Part shown: positions 1-5,245 of the stretch, one piece after another
Layout of the letters: every line of letters begins with the position of its first letter
Position numbering within the stretch: position 1 is the stretch's first letter
Assembly (NCBI GenBank): GCA_937901055.1
Contig: CALCGO010000312.1
Location: 1-6,419, forward strand
Length of the DNA: 6,419 bases
From: an uncultured Rhodobacterales bacterium
GTDB lineage: Bacteria; Pseudomonadota; Alphaproteobacteria; Rhodobacterales; Rhodobacteraceae
Reading direction: 5' to 3'
Notes under the pieces: model-generated
What the model saw: the letters and a program-made list of their open reading frames with translations, nothing else
Told to the model about the DNA's origin: nothing
The model's database searches: none
Translations under genes and position numbers: made by a program

Positions 1-242
1 GCGGTGGCTGACCAAATATCACTCCTCAATTTACAGCACTTTATGGACTTCATCCTTTTTACTTACAGTGCCCACCAGTACTGACGAATCAATTGTGTCA
101 TAATTGTGCCAATTTGTCGAATCTATATGAGATGATTTTACTTTAAGTTGTAACGTGAATAATTGACATTCTGGACATCCATGGCTTGTTGGCTTACCGA
201 TGCACAACATCTTGCCCCGTCAGCCATAAGGAGGGCTACGTA
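1..242. other. AT-rich region upstream of dapE, no supported gene
   Basis: This stretch is visibly richer in A and T than the genes that follow, as expected of a non-coding region. Reading frame 2 stays open from the left edge to a TAA at 101-103 (33 codons) and frame 1 to a TGA at 82-84. Neither peptide resembles a protein I recognise, so the end of an upstream gene is possible but not supported. The region carries two exact AATTGTG copies (91-97 and 102-108), a related AATTTGT at 111-117, and a TTGACA hexamer at 163-168 without a convincing -10 partner. It probably contains the dapE promoter, but I cannot place it. Confidence 0.5.
228..234 (+). promoter_or_regulatory. Strong Shine-Dalgarno that fixes the dapE start
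   Basis: The heptamer AAGGAGG ends 8 nt before the TTG at 243. It matches the anti-Shine-Dalgarno sequence fully and is the strongest ribosome binding site in the window. It lies inside the longer open frame that begins with TTG at 186, so it argues that translation starts at 243 and that the 19 codons before it are not translated. Confidence 0.85.
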
Positions 243-1382
243 TTGACCGATCCCGTCAAATTAACTGCAGATTTGATCCGCTGCCCTTCGGTTACACCTA
301 ATGAAGGTGGCGCGCTACAATTGCTCGACAAACTGCTGACCGAGGCCGGATTTGTTACGAATCGCGTTGACCGAGGCGACACGTCCAATCTGTTTGCGCG
401 CTGGGGCGGGCAGACGAACGGGCGGACGTTTGGCTTTAACGGGCACACAGATGTCGTGCCTGTCGGGGATATTGCTGCGTGGAGCGTTGATCCTTTTGGC
501 GCAGAAGTAAAAGACGGCTTTATGTATGGTCGCGGGTCGACCGACATGAAATCTGGCGTGGCTGCTTTTGCGGCGGCCGCGATTGATTTCGTTGCCGCAT
601 CACCGCCGAACGGGTCGATCGTGTTGACGATCACTGGCGACGAGGAAGGTGACGCGACAGACGGCACAGTTGCACTTCTGGACTGGATGGATGCCAACGG
701 CGAAAAGATCGACCACTGCCTGGTTGGCGAACCGACCTGCCCTAACACCATGGGCGACATGATGAAAATAGGGCGGCGCGGTTCGATGACGGCGTATTTT
801 ACTGTTACGGGCGTGCAGGGGCATTCGGCCTACCCGCACCGCGCAAAGAACCCGCTGCCAGCGATGGCGCGACTGGTTGATCGTTTGGCCAGTCATGAAC
901 TGGACGGTGGGACGGAACATTTTGATGCTTCGACGCTGGCGGTTACAACCATTGATACAGGCAATCCCGCGAATAATGTTATTCCGGCGAACTGCCGTGC
1001 GACCGTGAATATCCGGTTTAATGATGACCACACGTCGGAAGCCTTAACCACGTGGCTTCGCAGCGTGGCTGACGAGGTTGCAGTGGCGAACGACGTGAAC
1101 ATCGCGATGCGGGTGCAGGTGTCAGGTGAAAGTTTCATCACGGCGCCTGGCGAGTTGTCTGCCTTGATCGCAACGGCAGTGGAGGCGGAAACAGGCGTTA
1201 CGCCGGAAATGTCCACTTCAGGCGGCACGTCGGATGCGCGGTTCGTTAAGGATCATTGCCCAGTCGTTGAATTCGGCTTAGTTGGCAAAACCATGCATCA
1301 AGTTGACGAGCGTGTGGAGGTTGCGCAGATTCACCAGTTGAAGGCGATATACACGCGTATTTTACAGAACTACTTCGCCTGA
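243..1382 (+). CDS. dapE: Succinyl-diaminopimelate desuccinylase
   Basis: Cytoplasmic M20-family metallopeptidase that hydrolyses N-succinyl-LL-2,6-diaminopimelate to succinate and LL-diaminopimelate in the succinylase branch of lysine and meso-DAP synthesis. Started at TTG 243 it is 379 residues, the usual family length. With that start the expected metal and catalytic residues fall almost on the numbering known from the Haemophilus enzyme: His68 (in GFNGHTDVVP), Asp101 (GRGSTDMKSG), catalytic Glu134 and metal ligand Glu135 (GDEEGDATDGT), Glu163 (GEPT) and His352 (GKTMHQVDE). The dimerisation or lid part includes GHSAYPHRAKNP near 193-204, and TSGGTSDARF at 325-334 is a family signature. All key residues are present, so the enzyme should be active. 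The open frame extends back to TTG 186, but the Shine-Dalgarno supports 243. Its 3' end overlaps the convergent acetyltransferase gene by 13 bp. Confidence 0.96.
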   Translation: MTDPVKLTADLIRCPSVTPNEGGALQLLDKLLTEAGFVTNRVDRGDTSNLFARWGGQTNGRTFGFNGHTDVVPVGDIAAWSVDPFGAEVKDGFMYGRGSTDMKSGVAAFAAAAIDFVAASPPNGSIVLTITGDEEGDATDGTVALLDWMDANGEKIDHCLVGEPTCPNTMGDMMKIGRRGSMTAYFTVTGVQGHSAYPHRAKNPLPAMARLVDRLASHELDGGTEHFDASTLAVTTIDTGNPANNVIPANCRATVNIRFNDDHTSEALTTWLRSVADEVAVANDVNIAMRVQVSGESFITAPGELSALIATAVEAETGVTPEMSTSGGTSDARFVKDHCPVVEFGLVGKTMHQVDERVEVAQIHQLKAIYTRILQNYFA

Positions 1383-1885
1383 ACCAATTCGTCCCACTTG
1401 CCGATCAGACCAGACACGCCTTCGAATGCATCTTCGATCAACGCCTTGGCGAGCAAACGGTCAGGGTTCGTAGGGGGCGGAAAACGTAAATTTTCCGCCT
1501 GATTGCGTCGAAATCCATACCGACGGTAATAAGGTTCGTCTCCGATCAAGATGACTCGCGACCAGCCGATATTCGATGCACGATCCAAGGATTCAGAGAT
1601 CAACAGGTTTCCCAATCCTTCGCCTTGACGTGTAGGATGGACGGCAACAGGGCCAAGCAACAAGGCTGCATGCCCCGCCTGCCCGATCTGAACTGGCCAA
1701 AACCGTATCGCGCCTGCGAGGATGTCATACTTATCGCGTGCGACCAGTGACAAGTCGGCGATCCTATCAACCCCGTCGCGCAAGCGGTAAGAACTTAACG
1801 CCGAACGGCCCGGCGCAAAGGCCAAGTCGTAGAGGTATTCTACTTCGTCCAGATCATCAGGAATTTCAGGGGTAATGCGAAACAT
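1370..1885 (-). CDS. GNAT-family N-acetyltransferase (YhbS-like)
   Basis: Predicted cytoplasmic acetyl-CoA-dependent N-acetyltransferase of 171 residues, typical of a single GNAT domain. The acetyl-CoA binding motif A is visible: a beta strand LLLGPVAVHP (76-85) followed by the pyrophosphate loop RQGEGLG (86-92) and helix LLISESLDRA. GDEPYYRRYGF (115-125) is the motif B/C region characteristic of the YhbS-like subgroup (COG3153). The acceptor substrate cannot be read from the sequence, and family members are mostly uncharacterised. I prefer the ATG at 1885 because homology-like sequence (MFRITPEIPDD) begins there; a TTG at 1903 would add six residues, and neither start has a good Shine-Dalgarno. 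The gene is convergent with dapE, overlapping its last 13 bp, and divergent from the flavin reductase-like gene. No regulator is apparent. Confidence 0.88.
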   Translation of the reverse strand: MFRITPEIPDDLDEVEYLYDLAFAPGRSALSSYRLRDGVDRIADLSLVARDKYDILAGAIRFWPVQIGQAGHAALLLGPVAVHPTRQGEGLGNLLISESLDRASNIGWSRVILIGDEPYYRRYGFRRNQAENLRFPPPTNPDRLLAKALIEDAFEGVSGLIGKWDELVQAK

Positions 1886-2049
1886 TGGAAGCAACCGGCA
1901 CAATCAATAGGGAAAACGTCGCCCGTTAAGGGGTCTAGCTTAGCTTCGTCGGTTAATCTGCATATACATTGTGGCGTTTCCCTAAATGTCTCTCGACACT
2001 TGCCTAACATGCCCATAACTTTTCGGCAAATAGCAAAAGGACTTCGCGA
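1886..2049. promoter_or_regulatory. Divergent intergenic region with an imperfect inverted repeat
   Basis: These 164 bp separate the start codons of the acetyltransferase (leftward) and the flavin reductase-like gene (rightward), so promoters for both directions are expected here. I cannot identify a convincing -35/-10 pair for either. The most visible structure is an imperfect inverted repeat: TAGGGAAAACG at 1908-1918 and CGTTTCCCTA at 1975-1984, differing by one A in the run. CACAAT (1899-1904) and ATTGTG (1968-1973) form a second complementary pair, but their order does not nest with the first, so they are not one hairpin. The role of these repeats is unknown. Confidence 0.4.
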
Positions 2050-2655
2050 ATGTTTTATCGCCCGAATATCGACGACCATGGCCTGCCACATAATCCATTT
2101 AAGGCGATTGTATCGCCACGCCCAATCGGCTGGATATCGACCGTGGATACGCAAGGCCGTGCCAACCTCGCACCTTACAGCTTTTTTAATGCGGTGACGG
2201 ACAACCCGCCTATGGTGATGTTTGCTAGCACTGGGAATAAACCGGATCAAACCTACGCAAAGGACTCGGTTGCTAATATTCGCGACACTGGCGAATTTGT
2301 TGTGAATATCGTGTCGATGGCGTTGAAAGACCAGATGAACAGCTCATCTGGATCATTGGCAGCGGGCGCGGACGAATTCGAGCACGCCGGAATTACCAAA
2401 GCGGACTGCAATATCGTAGAGGCGCCACGTGTGGCCGCATCGCCTGCTTCGCTGGAATGCAAGCTTTTCAAAATTGTTGACCTGCCCGGCGAAAACAACG
2501 TGATGGTTCTGGGCGAGGTTGTGGGCGTTCATTTGGACGATACCGTTATGGTGGACGGAGTTTTCGATGTCACCCGCTACACCCCACTGGCGCGGCTGGG
2601 ATATAAGGATTACACATCGGTTACAGATATTTTTTCGCTGGGTCGGCCGGAATAG
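2050..2655 (+). CDS. Flavin reductase-like FMN-binding protein
   Basis: A 201-residue protein of the flavin reductase-like / split beta-barrel FMN-binding family (COG1853, DIM6/NTAB group). The N-terminal signature SPRPIGWISTVD (22-33) followed by NLAPYSFFNAV (39-49) is the family's flavin-binding strand and loop. GEFVVNIVS (81-89) and the C-terminal segment PLARLGYKDYTSV (179-191) complete the usual pattern. Members bind FMN and either reduce flavin with NAD(P)H or act in oxidoreductase partnerships; the substrate here cannot be deduced. No signal peptide or membrane segment is visible, so it is cytoplasmic. ATG 2050 is preceded by AAAAGGA (2035-2041) at 8 nt. Its stop codon lies 9 bp before the mtnP start and overlaps that gene's likely ribosome binding site, which suggests co-transcription. 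A metabolic link to adenine salvage is not obvious. Confidence 0.9.
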   Translation: MFYRPNIDDHGLPHNPFKAIVSPRPIGWISTVDTQGRANLAPYSFFNAVTDNPPMVMFASTGNKPDQTYAKDSVANIRDTGEFVVNIVSMALKDQMNSSSGSLAAGADEFEHAGITKADCNIVEAPRVAASPASLECKLFKIVDLPGENNVMVLGEVVGVHLDDTVMVDGVFDVTRYTPLARLGYKDYTSVTDIFSLGRPE

Positions 2656-2658
2656 GGA
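2654..2658 (+). promoter_or_regulatory. Shine-Dalgarno choosing the mtnP start
   Basis: AGGGA at 2654-2658 overlaps the stop codon of the preceding gene. It lies 6 nt before ATG 2665, directly abuts the first in-frame ATG at 2659 (too close), and is 15 nt from the third ATG at 2674 (too far). It therefore favours 2665 as the start. Confidence 0.55.
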
Positions 2659-2664
2659 ATGGTT

Positions 2665-3534
2665 ATGGATACTATGATCGGTATTATCGGCGGCAGTGGC
2701 CTTTATGAGATTGAAGGACTTGAGAACGCGAAGTGGGTGACGGTCGAGACGCCGTGGGGGGAACCCTCAGATCAGATGTTCACTGGAACGCTTGACCGTG
2801 TAAGAATGGCGTTTTTGCCAAGGCACGGGCGGGGGCACGTGCAGACGCCTTCAACCATAAACTACCGCGCCAACATTGATGCGCTGAAACGAATTGGCGT
2901 AACGGATGTGATATCGGTTTCGGCCTGTGGATCATTCCGCGAAGAACTTGCGCCGGGTGACTTCGTGATCGTCGACCAGTTCATTGATCGCACATTCGCA
3001 AGGGAAAAATCTTTCTTTGGCCCAGGATGTGTTGGCCATGTTTCTGTGGCGCATCCGACCTGTGCGCGCCTGTCTGCCGCCTGCTTTGAGGCCGCAAAGG
3101 CTGAGGGAATTACCGTACATATGGGTGGTACTTATTTGGCGATGGAGGGGCCGCAGTTTTCCACGCTTGCCGAAAGCAAGATGTATCGCGAGGTTTTGGG
3201 TTGTGATGTAATCGGTATGACCAACATGCCCGAAGCCAAACTGGCGCGCGAGGCGGAGCTGGACTACGCATCGGTGGCCATGATCACCGATTATGACAGT
3301 TGGCACCCTGACCACGGCGAGGTCGACATTAACGAGATCATCAAGACGTTGTTCGGCAACGCAGACAAGGCGCGTGGTATGGTCAAACGCCTGCCTGCCC
3401 TACTCGGTTCGTCGCGGGGCGTTTGTGAGCACGGCTGTGACCGCGCGTTAGAGTTCGCTATCCTGACAGCACCCGAGGCTCGCGACCCCGCGATGGTAGC
3501 CAAACTGGATGCCGTTGCAGGGCGTGTACTTTAA
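2665..3534 (+). CDS. mtnP: S-methyl-5'-thioadenosine phosphorylase
   Basis: Cytoplasmic purine nucleoside phosphorylase family enzyme (PNP/MTAP family 2) that splits methylthioadenosine with phosphate into adenine and 5-methylthioribose 1-phosphate. MTA is a by-product of polyamine and homoserine-lactone synthesis. The 289-residue length is normal. Visible motifs are the phosphate loop GGSGLY (9-14), PRHGRGH (52-58), SACGSFREE (86-94), the base/ribose site AMEGPQFSTLAES (159-171), IGMTNMPEAKLAREAEL (183-199) and MITDYDSW (206-213). The aspartates at 209 and 211 correspond to the pair that recognises the 6-amino group of adenine in MTAP, whereas guanine/hypoxanthine PNPs carry Asn there; this supports MTA specificity. 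ATGs at 2659, 2665 and 2674 are all in frame, and 2665 has the best-spaced ribosome binding site. The product adenine feeds apt two genes downstream. No later methionine-salvage gene is in the window. Confidence 0.95.
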   Translation: MDTMIGIIGGSGLYEIEGLENAKWVTVETPWGEPSDQMFTGTLDRVRMAFLPRHGRGHVQTPSTINYRANIDALKRIGVTDVISVSACGSFREELAPGDFVIVDQFIDRTFAREKSFFGPGCVGHVSVAHPTCARLSAACFEAAKAEGITVHMGGTYLAMEGPQFSTLAESKMYREVLGCDVIGMTNMPEAKLAREAELDYASVAMITDYDSWHPDHGEVDINEIIKTLFGNADKARGMVKRLPALLGSSRGVCEHGCDRALEFAILTAPEARDPAMVAKLDAVAGRVL

Positions 3535-3599
3535 CTTTTGCTTTCACCTGCTATACCCGCGAATGCACGTTACAAGGCGTTGATTGAGAAAGACACGAT

Positions 3600-4595
3600 A
3601 TGACAACCACCGGCGTTATCCTTGGTAAATTCATGCCCCCACACGAGGGGCACGTGGCACTTGTGCGCACGGCCTCCTATCTGGTCGATCGGCTGACAAT
3701 CATTCTATCGGCGTCAGACAAAGACCCTATCAGCCCATCTGTACGGAAAAGCTGGATGGAAAGCCTGTTTCCCGAAGCGGTGGTGATTGTAGCTAATAAC
3801 GGCGAAGAGCCGCTGGCCGCCGACAATGCGAGTTGGGGGCCGATTATCCGAGGTTTCCATCCCGAGGCGATTGACCGGGTTATTGGTTCGGAAGGATATA
3901 TCGTCGATCTGGCCCGCGCATTGAATGCCCAGCATTTCATTCTGGATCCAATGTGGATGGCCTTCCCGGCAAATTCGGACGAGGTGCGCGAGGATCCGTT
4001 CAACCATTGGAAATCTATTCCAGACTATGTGCGCCCCTATTTCCAGAAACGATTGACTTTGGTTGGGCCGGAAAGCACCGGCAAATCTTACATGGCCGAT
4101 GTTCTCGCGACGAAATTCGGTGGTCCCTATGTGCCAGAATACGGACGCCCATATGAGAAATACCGAACGCCCGGCGATTACCGCGCCGAAGAGTTGCACT
4201 TCATCGTCGATGGGCACGTTGCACACCGTAAGACGTTGTCACTGAAAGCGGGCCCGATCCTGTTCGAAGATACCGACCCGTTATTGACAGCGGTATGGGC
4301 GGAAATGTTGCTCGGACACTCCCTGCCTGATCTCGAGGCGCGGATCGAGTTGCCGGATCATTACTTGCTGCTGGACGCCAATGCCCCGTGGGAGGAAGAC
4401 CCCCTGCGATACTACGGCAAGCAAGAACTACGGCAAAAGTTTTTCACCAAGATCAAAACCAAGCTGGACGCGTTTGGTGCCGGCTATACCCTGATTTCAG
4501 GTGATTGGGCGGAACGCGAGATGCAAGCCATTTCTGTCGTGAAAGAAATGATGAAATCCCCAAAAATACACGGAGCGGTAGATGCCCAAACATAA
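3600..4595 (+). CDS. nadR: NadR-like NMN adenylyltransferase / ribosylnicotinamide kinase
   Basis: A 331-residue bifunctional protein by architecture. Residues 1-150 form a nucleotidylyltransferase domain with the ATP motif GKFMPPHEGH (9-18). Residues 151-320 form a P-loop kinase domain with GPESTGKS (156-163), EYGRPY (180-185) and FEDTDPL (222-228), matching the ribosylnicotinamide kinase half of E. coli NadR. Such proteins phosphorylate nicotinamide riboside to NMN and adenylate NMN to NAD in the cytoplasm. The N-terminal helix-turn-helix of enterobacterial NadR is absent, so it should not repress transcription. Aligned without gaps to E. coli NadR from the shared DP (116-117) to Arg130, the usual Ser-Gly of the second ATP motif is Asn125-Ser126 here, so adenylyltransferase activity is less certain than kinase activity. 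It lies 65 bp after mtnP with a weak GAGAAAG (3586-3592) ribosome binding site, and overlaps apt by 14 bp. Confidence 0.85.
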   Translation: MTTTGVILGKFMPPHEGHVALVRTASYLVDRLTIILSASDKDPISPSVRKSWMESLFPEAVVIVANNGEEPLAADNASWGPIIRGFHPEAIDRVIGSEGYIVDLARALNAQHFILDPMWMAFPANSDEVREDPFNHWKSIPDYVRPYFQKRLTLVGPESTGKSYMADVLATKFGGPYVPEYGRPYEKYRTPGDYRAEELHFIVDGHVAHRKTLSLKAGPILFEDTDPLLTAVWAEMLLGHSLPDLEARIELPDHYLLLDANAPWEEDPLRYYGKQELRQKFFTKIKTKLDAFGAGYTLISGDWAEREMQAISVVKEMMKSPKIHGAVDAQT

Positions 4596-5121
4596 GACGG
4601 TTAAAGATTACATTCGCACCATTCCCGACTTCCCACACGAAGGGATTATGTTTCGCGATGTGACAACATTATTCGGCGACCCGCGCGGTTTCCGCATGGC
4701 AATTGATCAACTGTTGCACCCCTACGCAGGCGAACGTATCGACAAAGTTGTTGGGCTTGAAGCCCGCGGATTCATTCTTGGCGGGGCAATCGCACACCAG
4801 CTATCGAAGGGGTTTGTACCGATCCGTAAGAAGGGCAAACTACCCGGTAAAACGATCGAGCAGGAGTATTCGCTAGAATACGGTCAGGCCGTGATGGAAG
4901 TGCATGACGACGCCATTCAGCCCGGAGAAAAGATTCTGGTGGTCGATGATTTACTTGCGACAGGTGGCACGGCCGAAGCGGGCATAAAACTGATCGAGCG
5001 CATGGACGGCATCGTCCTAAGCTGCGCCTTCGTCATTGATTTGCCGGAACTGGGTGGGCGCAAAAAGCTGGAAGACATGGGCATGGACGTTCATATCCTT
5101 TGCGATTTCGACGGGGCTTAA
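4582..5121 (+). CDS. apt: Adenine phosphoribosyltransferase
   Basis: Cytoplasmic type I phosphoribosyltransferase that makes AMP and pyrophosphate from adenine and PRPP. The 179-residue length is standard. The PRPP-binding loop VVDDLLATGGTA (120-131) is complete. The N-terminal adenine-site segment IPDFPHEGIMFRDVT (14-28), GLEARGF (58-64), the mobile loop region IRKKGKLPG (81-89) and EYSLEYG (95-101) are all typical of bacterial Apt. ATG 4582 is inside the 3' end of the NadR-like gene (14-bp overlap, different frame) and follows CGGAG (4571-4575) at 6 nt, so translation is probably coupled. It salvages the adenine released by the MTA phosphorylase two genes upstream. It appears to be the last gene of the cluster: a strong hairpin lies 88 bp beyond its stop. 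Confidence 0.97.
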   Translation: MPKHKTVKDYIRTIPDFPHEGIMFRDVTTLFGDPRGFRMAIDQLLHPYAGERIDKVVGLEARGFILGGAIAHQLSKGFVPIRKKGKLPGKTIEQEYSLEYGQAVMEVHDDAIQPGEKILVVDDLLATGGTAEAGIKLIERMDGIVLSCAFVIDLPELGGRKKLEDMGMDVHILCDFDGA

Positions 5122-5127
5122 GGTGCG

Positions 5128-5142
5128 CTAACCCCTTGTTAA
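5128..5142 (+). promoter_or_regulatory. Possible CtrA-type binding box
   Basis: CTAA-N7-TTAA, followed by CC, differs by one base from the TTAA-N7-TTAA consensus of the alphaproteobacterial response regulator CtrA. It sits just after the apt stop, where no protein gene starts on the plus strand. The motif is short and AT-rich, so chance occurrence is quite possible. It also adjoins the 10-bp palindrome ACCAATTGGT (5142-5151), which may belong to another regulator or to nothing. Confidence 0.25.
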
Positions 5143-5164
5143 CCAATTGGTGGCAAAACACCCT

Positions 5165-5245
5165 CACCCCACGAGAATTGGGTGCTGCTTGCATCAGTTT
5201 CGACTGGTAGAAATGCTCCGTCGGTCCCCTCCGACGGAGCATTTC
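5165..5245 (+). ncRNA. Candidate small RNA or structured apt 3' UTR
   Basis: The gap between apt and the convergent dehydrogenase holds two consecutive hairpins on the plus strand. The first is ATCAGT / ACTGGT around a TTCG tetraloop (5193-5208, six pairs including one G-U). The second is the perfect 15-bp stem at 5210-5245. A weaker CACCC (5165-5169) / GGGTG (5180-5184) pairing precedes them. With the CtrA-like box about 40 nt upstream, this arrangement resembles a short independent RNA ending in its own terminator, but it would look the same as an apt 3' UTR. The 5' boundary given is a guess. I do not recognise an RNA family. Confidence 0.22.
5210..5245. terminator. Strong, probably bidirectional intrinsic terminator
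   Basis: GAAATGCTCCGTCGG at 5210-5224 and its exact complement at 5231-5245 form a perfect 15-bp stem with a 6-nt loop (TCCCCT on the plus strand). The GC-rich core is flanked by an AAAT/ATTT base, so each strand carries a short T run near the 3' foot, although no long U tract follows. It lies between convergent genes, 88 bp after the apt stop, and its right foot touches the TGA (5244-5246) of the minus-strand dehydrogenase. Termination in both directions is the simplest reading. Confidence 0.85.

Noticed and set aside
76..83. 8-bp palindrome CAGTACTG
   Set aside because: Too short to distinguish from chance and not repeated near other genes in the window.
2..103. Open frame of 33 codons running in from the left edge, possibly the end of an upstream gene
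   Set aside because: The peptide is Ser/Thr-rich and unrecognised, the DNA is AT-rich like the rest of the intergenic region, and a second frame is nearly as long.
163..191. TTGACA at 163-168 as the -35 box of a dapE promoter
   Set aside because: No hexamer at 16-18 bp spacing resembles a -10 box (for example 186-191 is TTGTTG), so a promoter call is not supported.
600..1031. A 143-codon minus-strand open frame inside dapE
   Set aside because: It lies wholly within a well-conserved gene, and its translation has the composition of an antisense shadow and no recognisable motif.
1840..2250. A 136-codon open frame on the minus strand across the divergent intergenic region
   Set aside because: It overlaps the start of the acetyltransferase and the first 200 bases of the flavin reductase-like gene, is rich in His, Arg, Trp and Cys as out-of-frame translations are, and resembles no family I know.
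3535..3599. A separate promoter in the 65-bp gap between mtnP and the NadR-like gene
   Set aside because: A CTATAC is present at 3551-3556 but no -35 partner lies at proper spacing, and no terminator follows mtnP; simple co-transcription explains the layout.
3714..4226. A 170-codon minus-strand open frame inside the NadR-like gene
   Set aside because: The plus-strand protein over the same bases has clear family motifs; the antisense frame has none.
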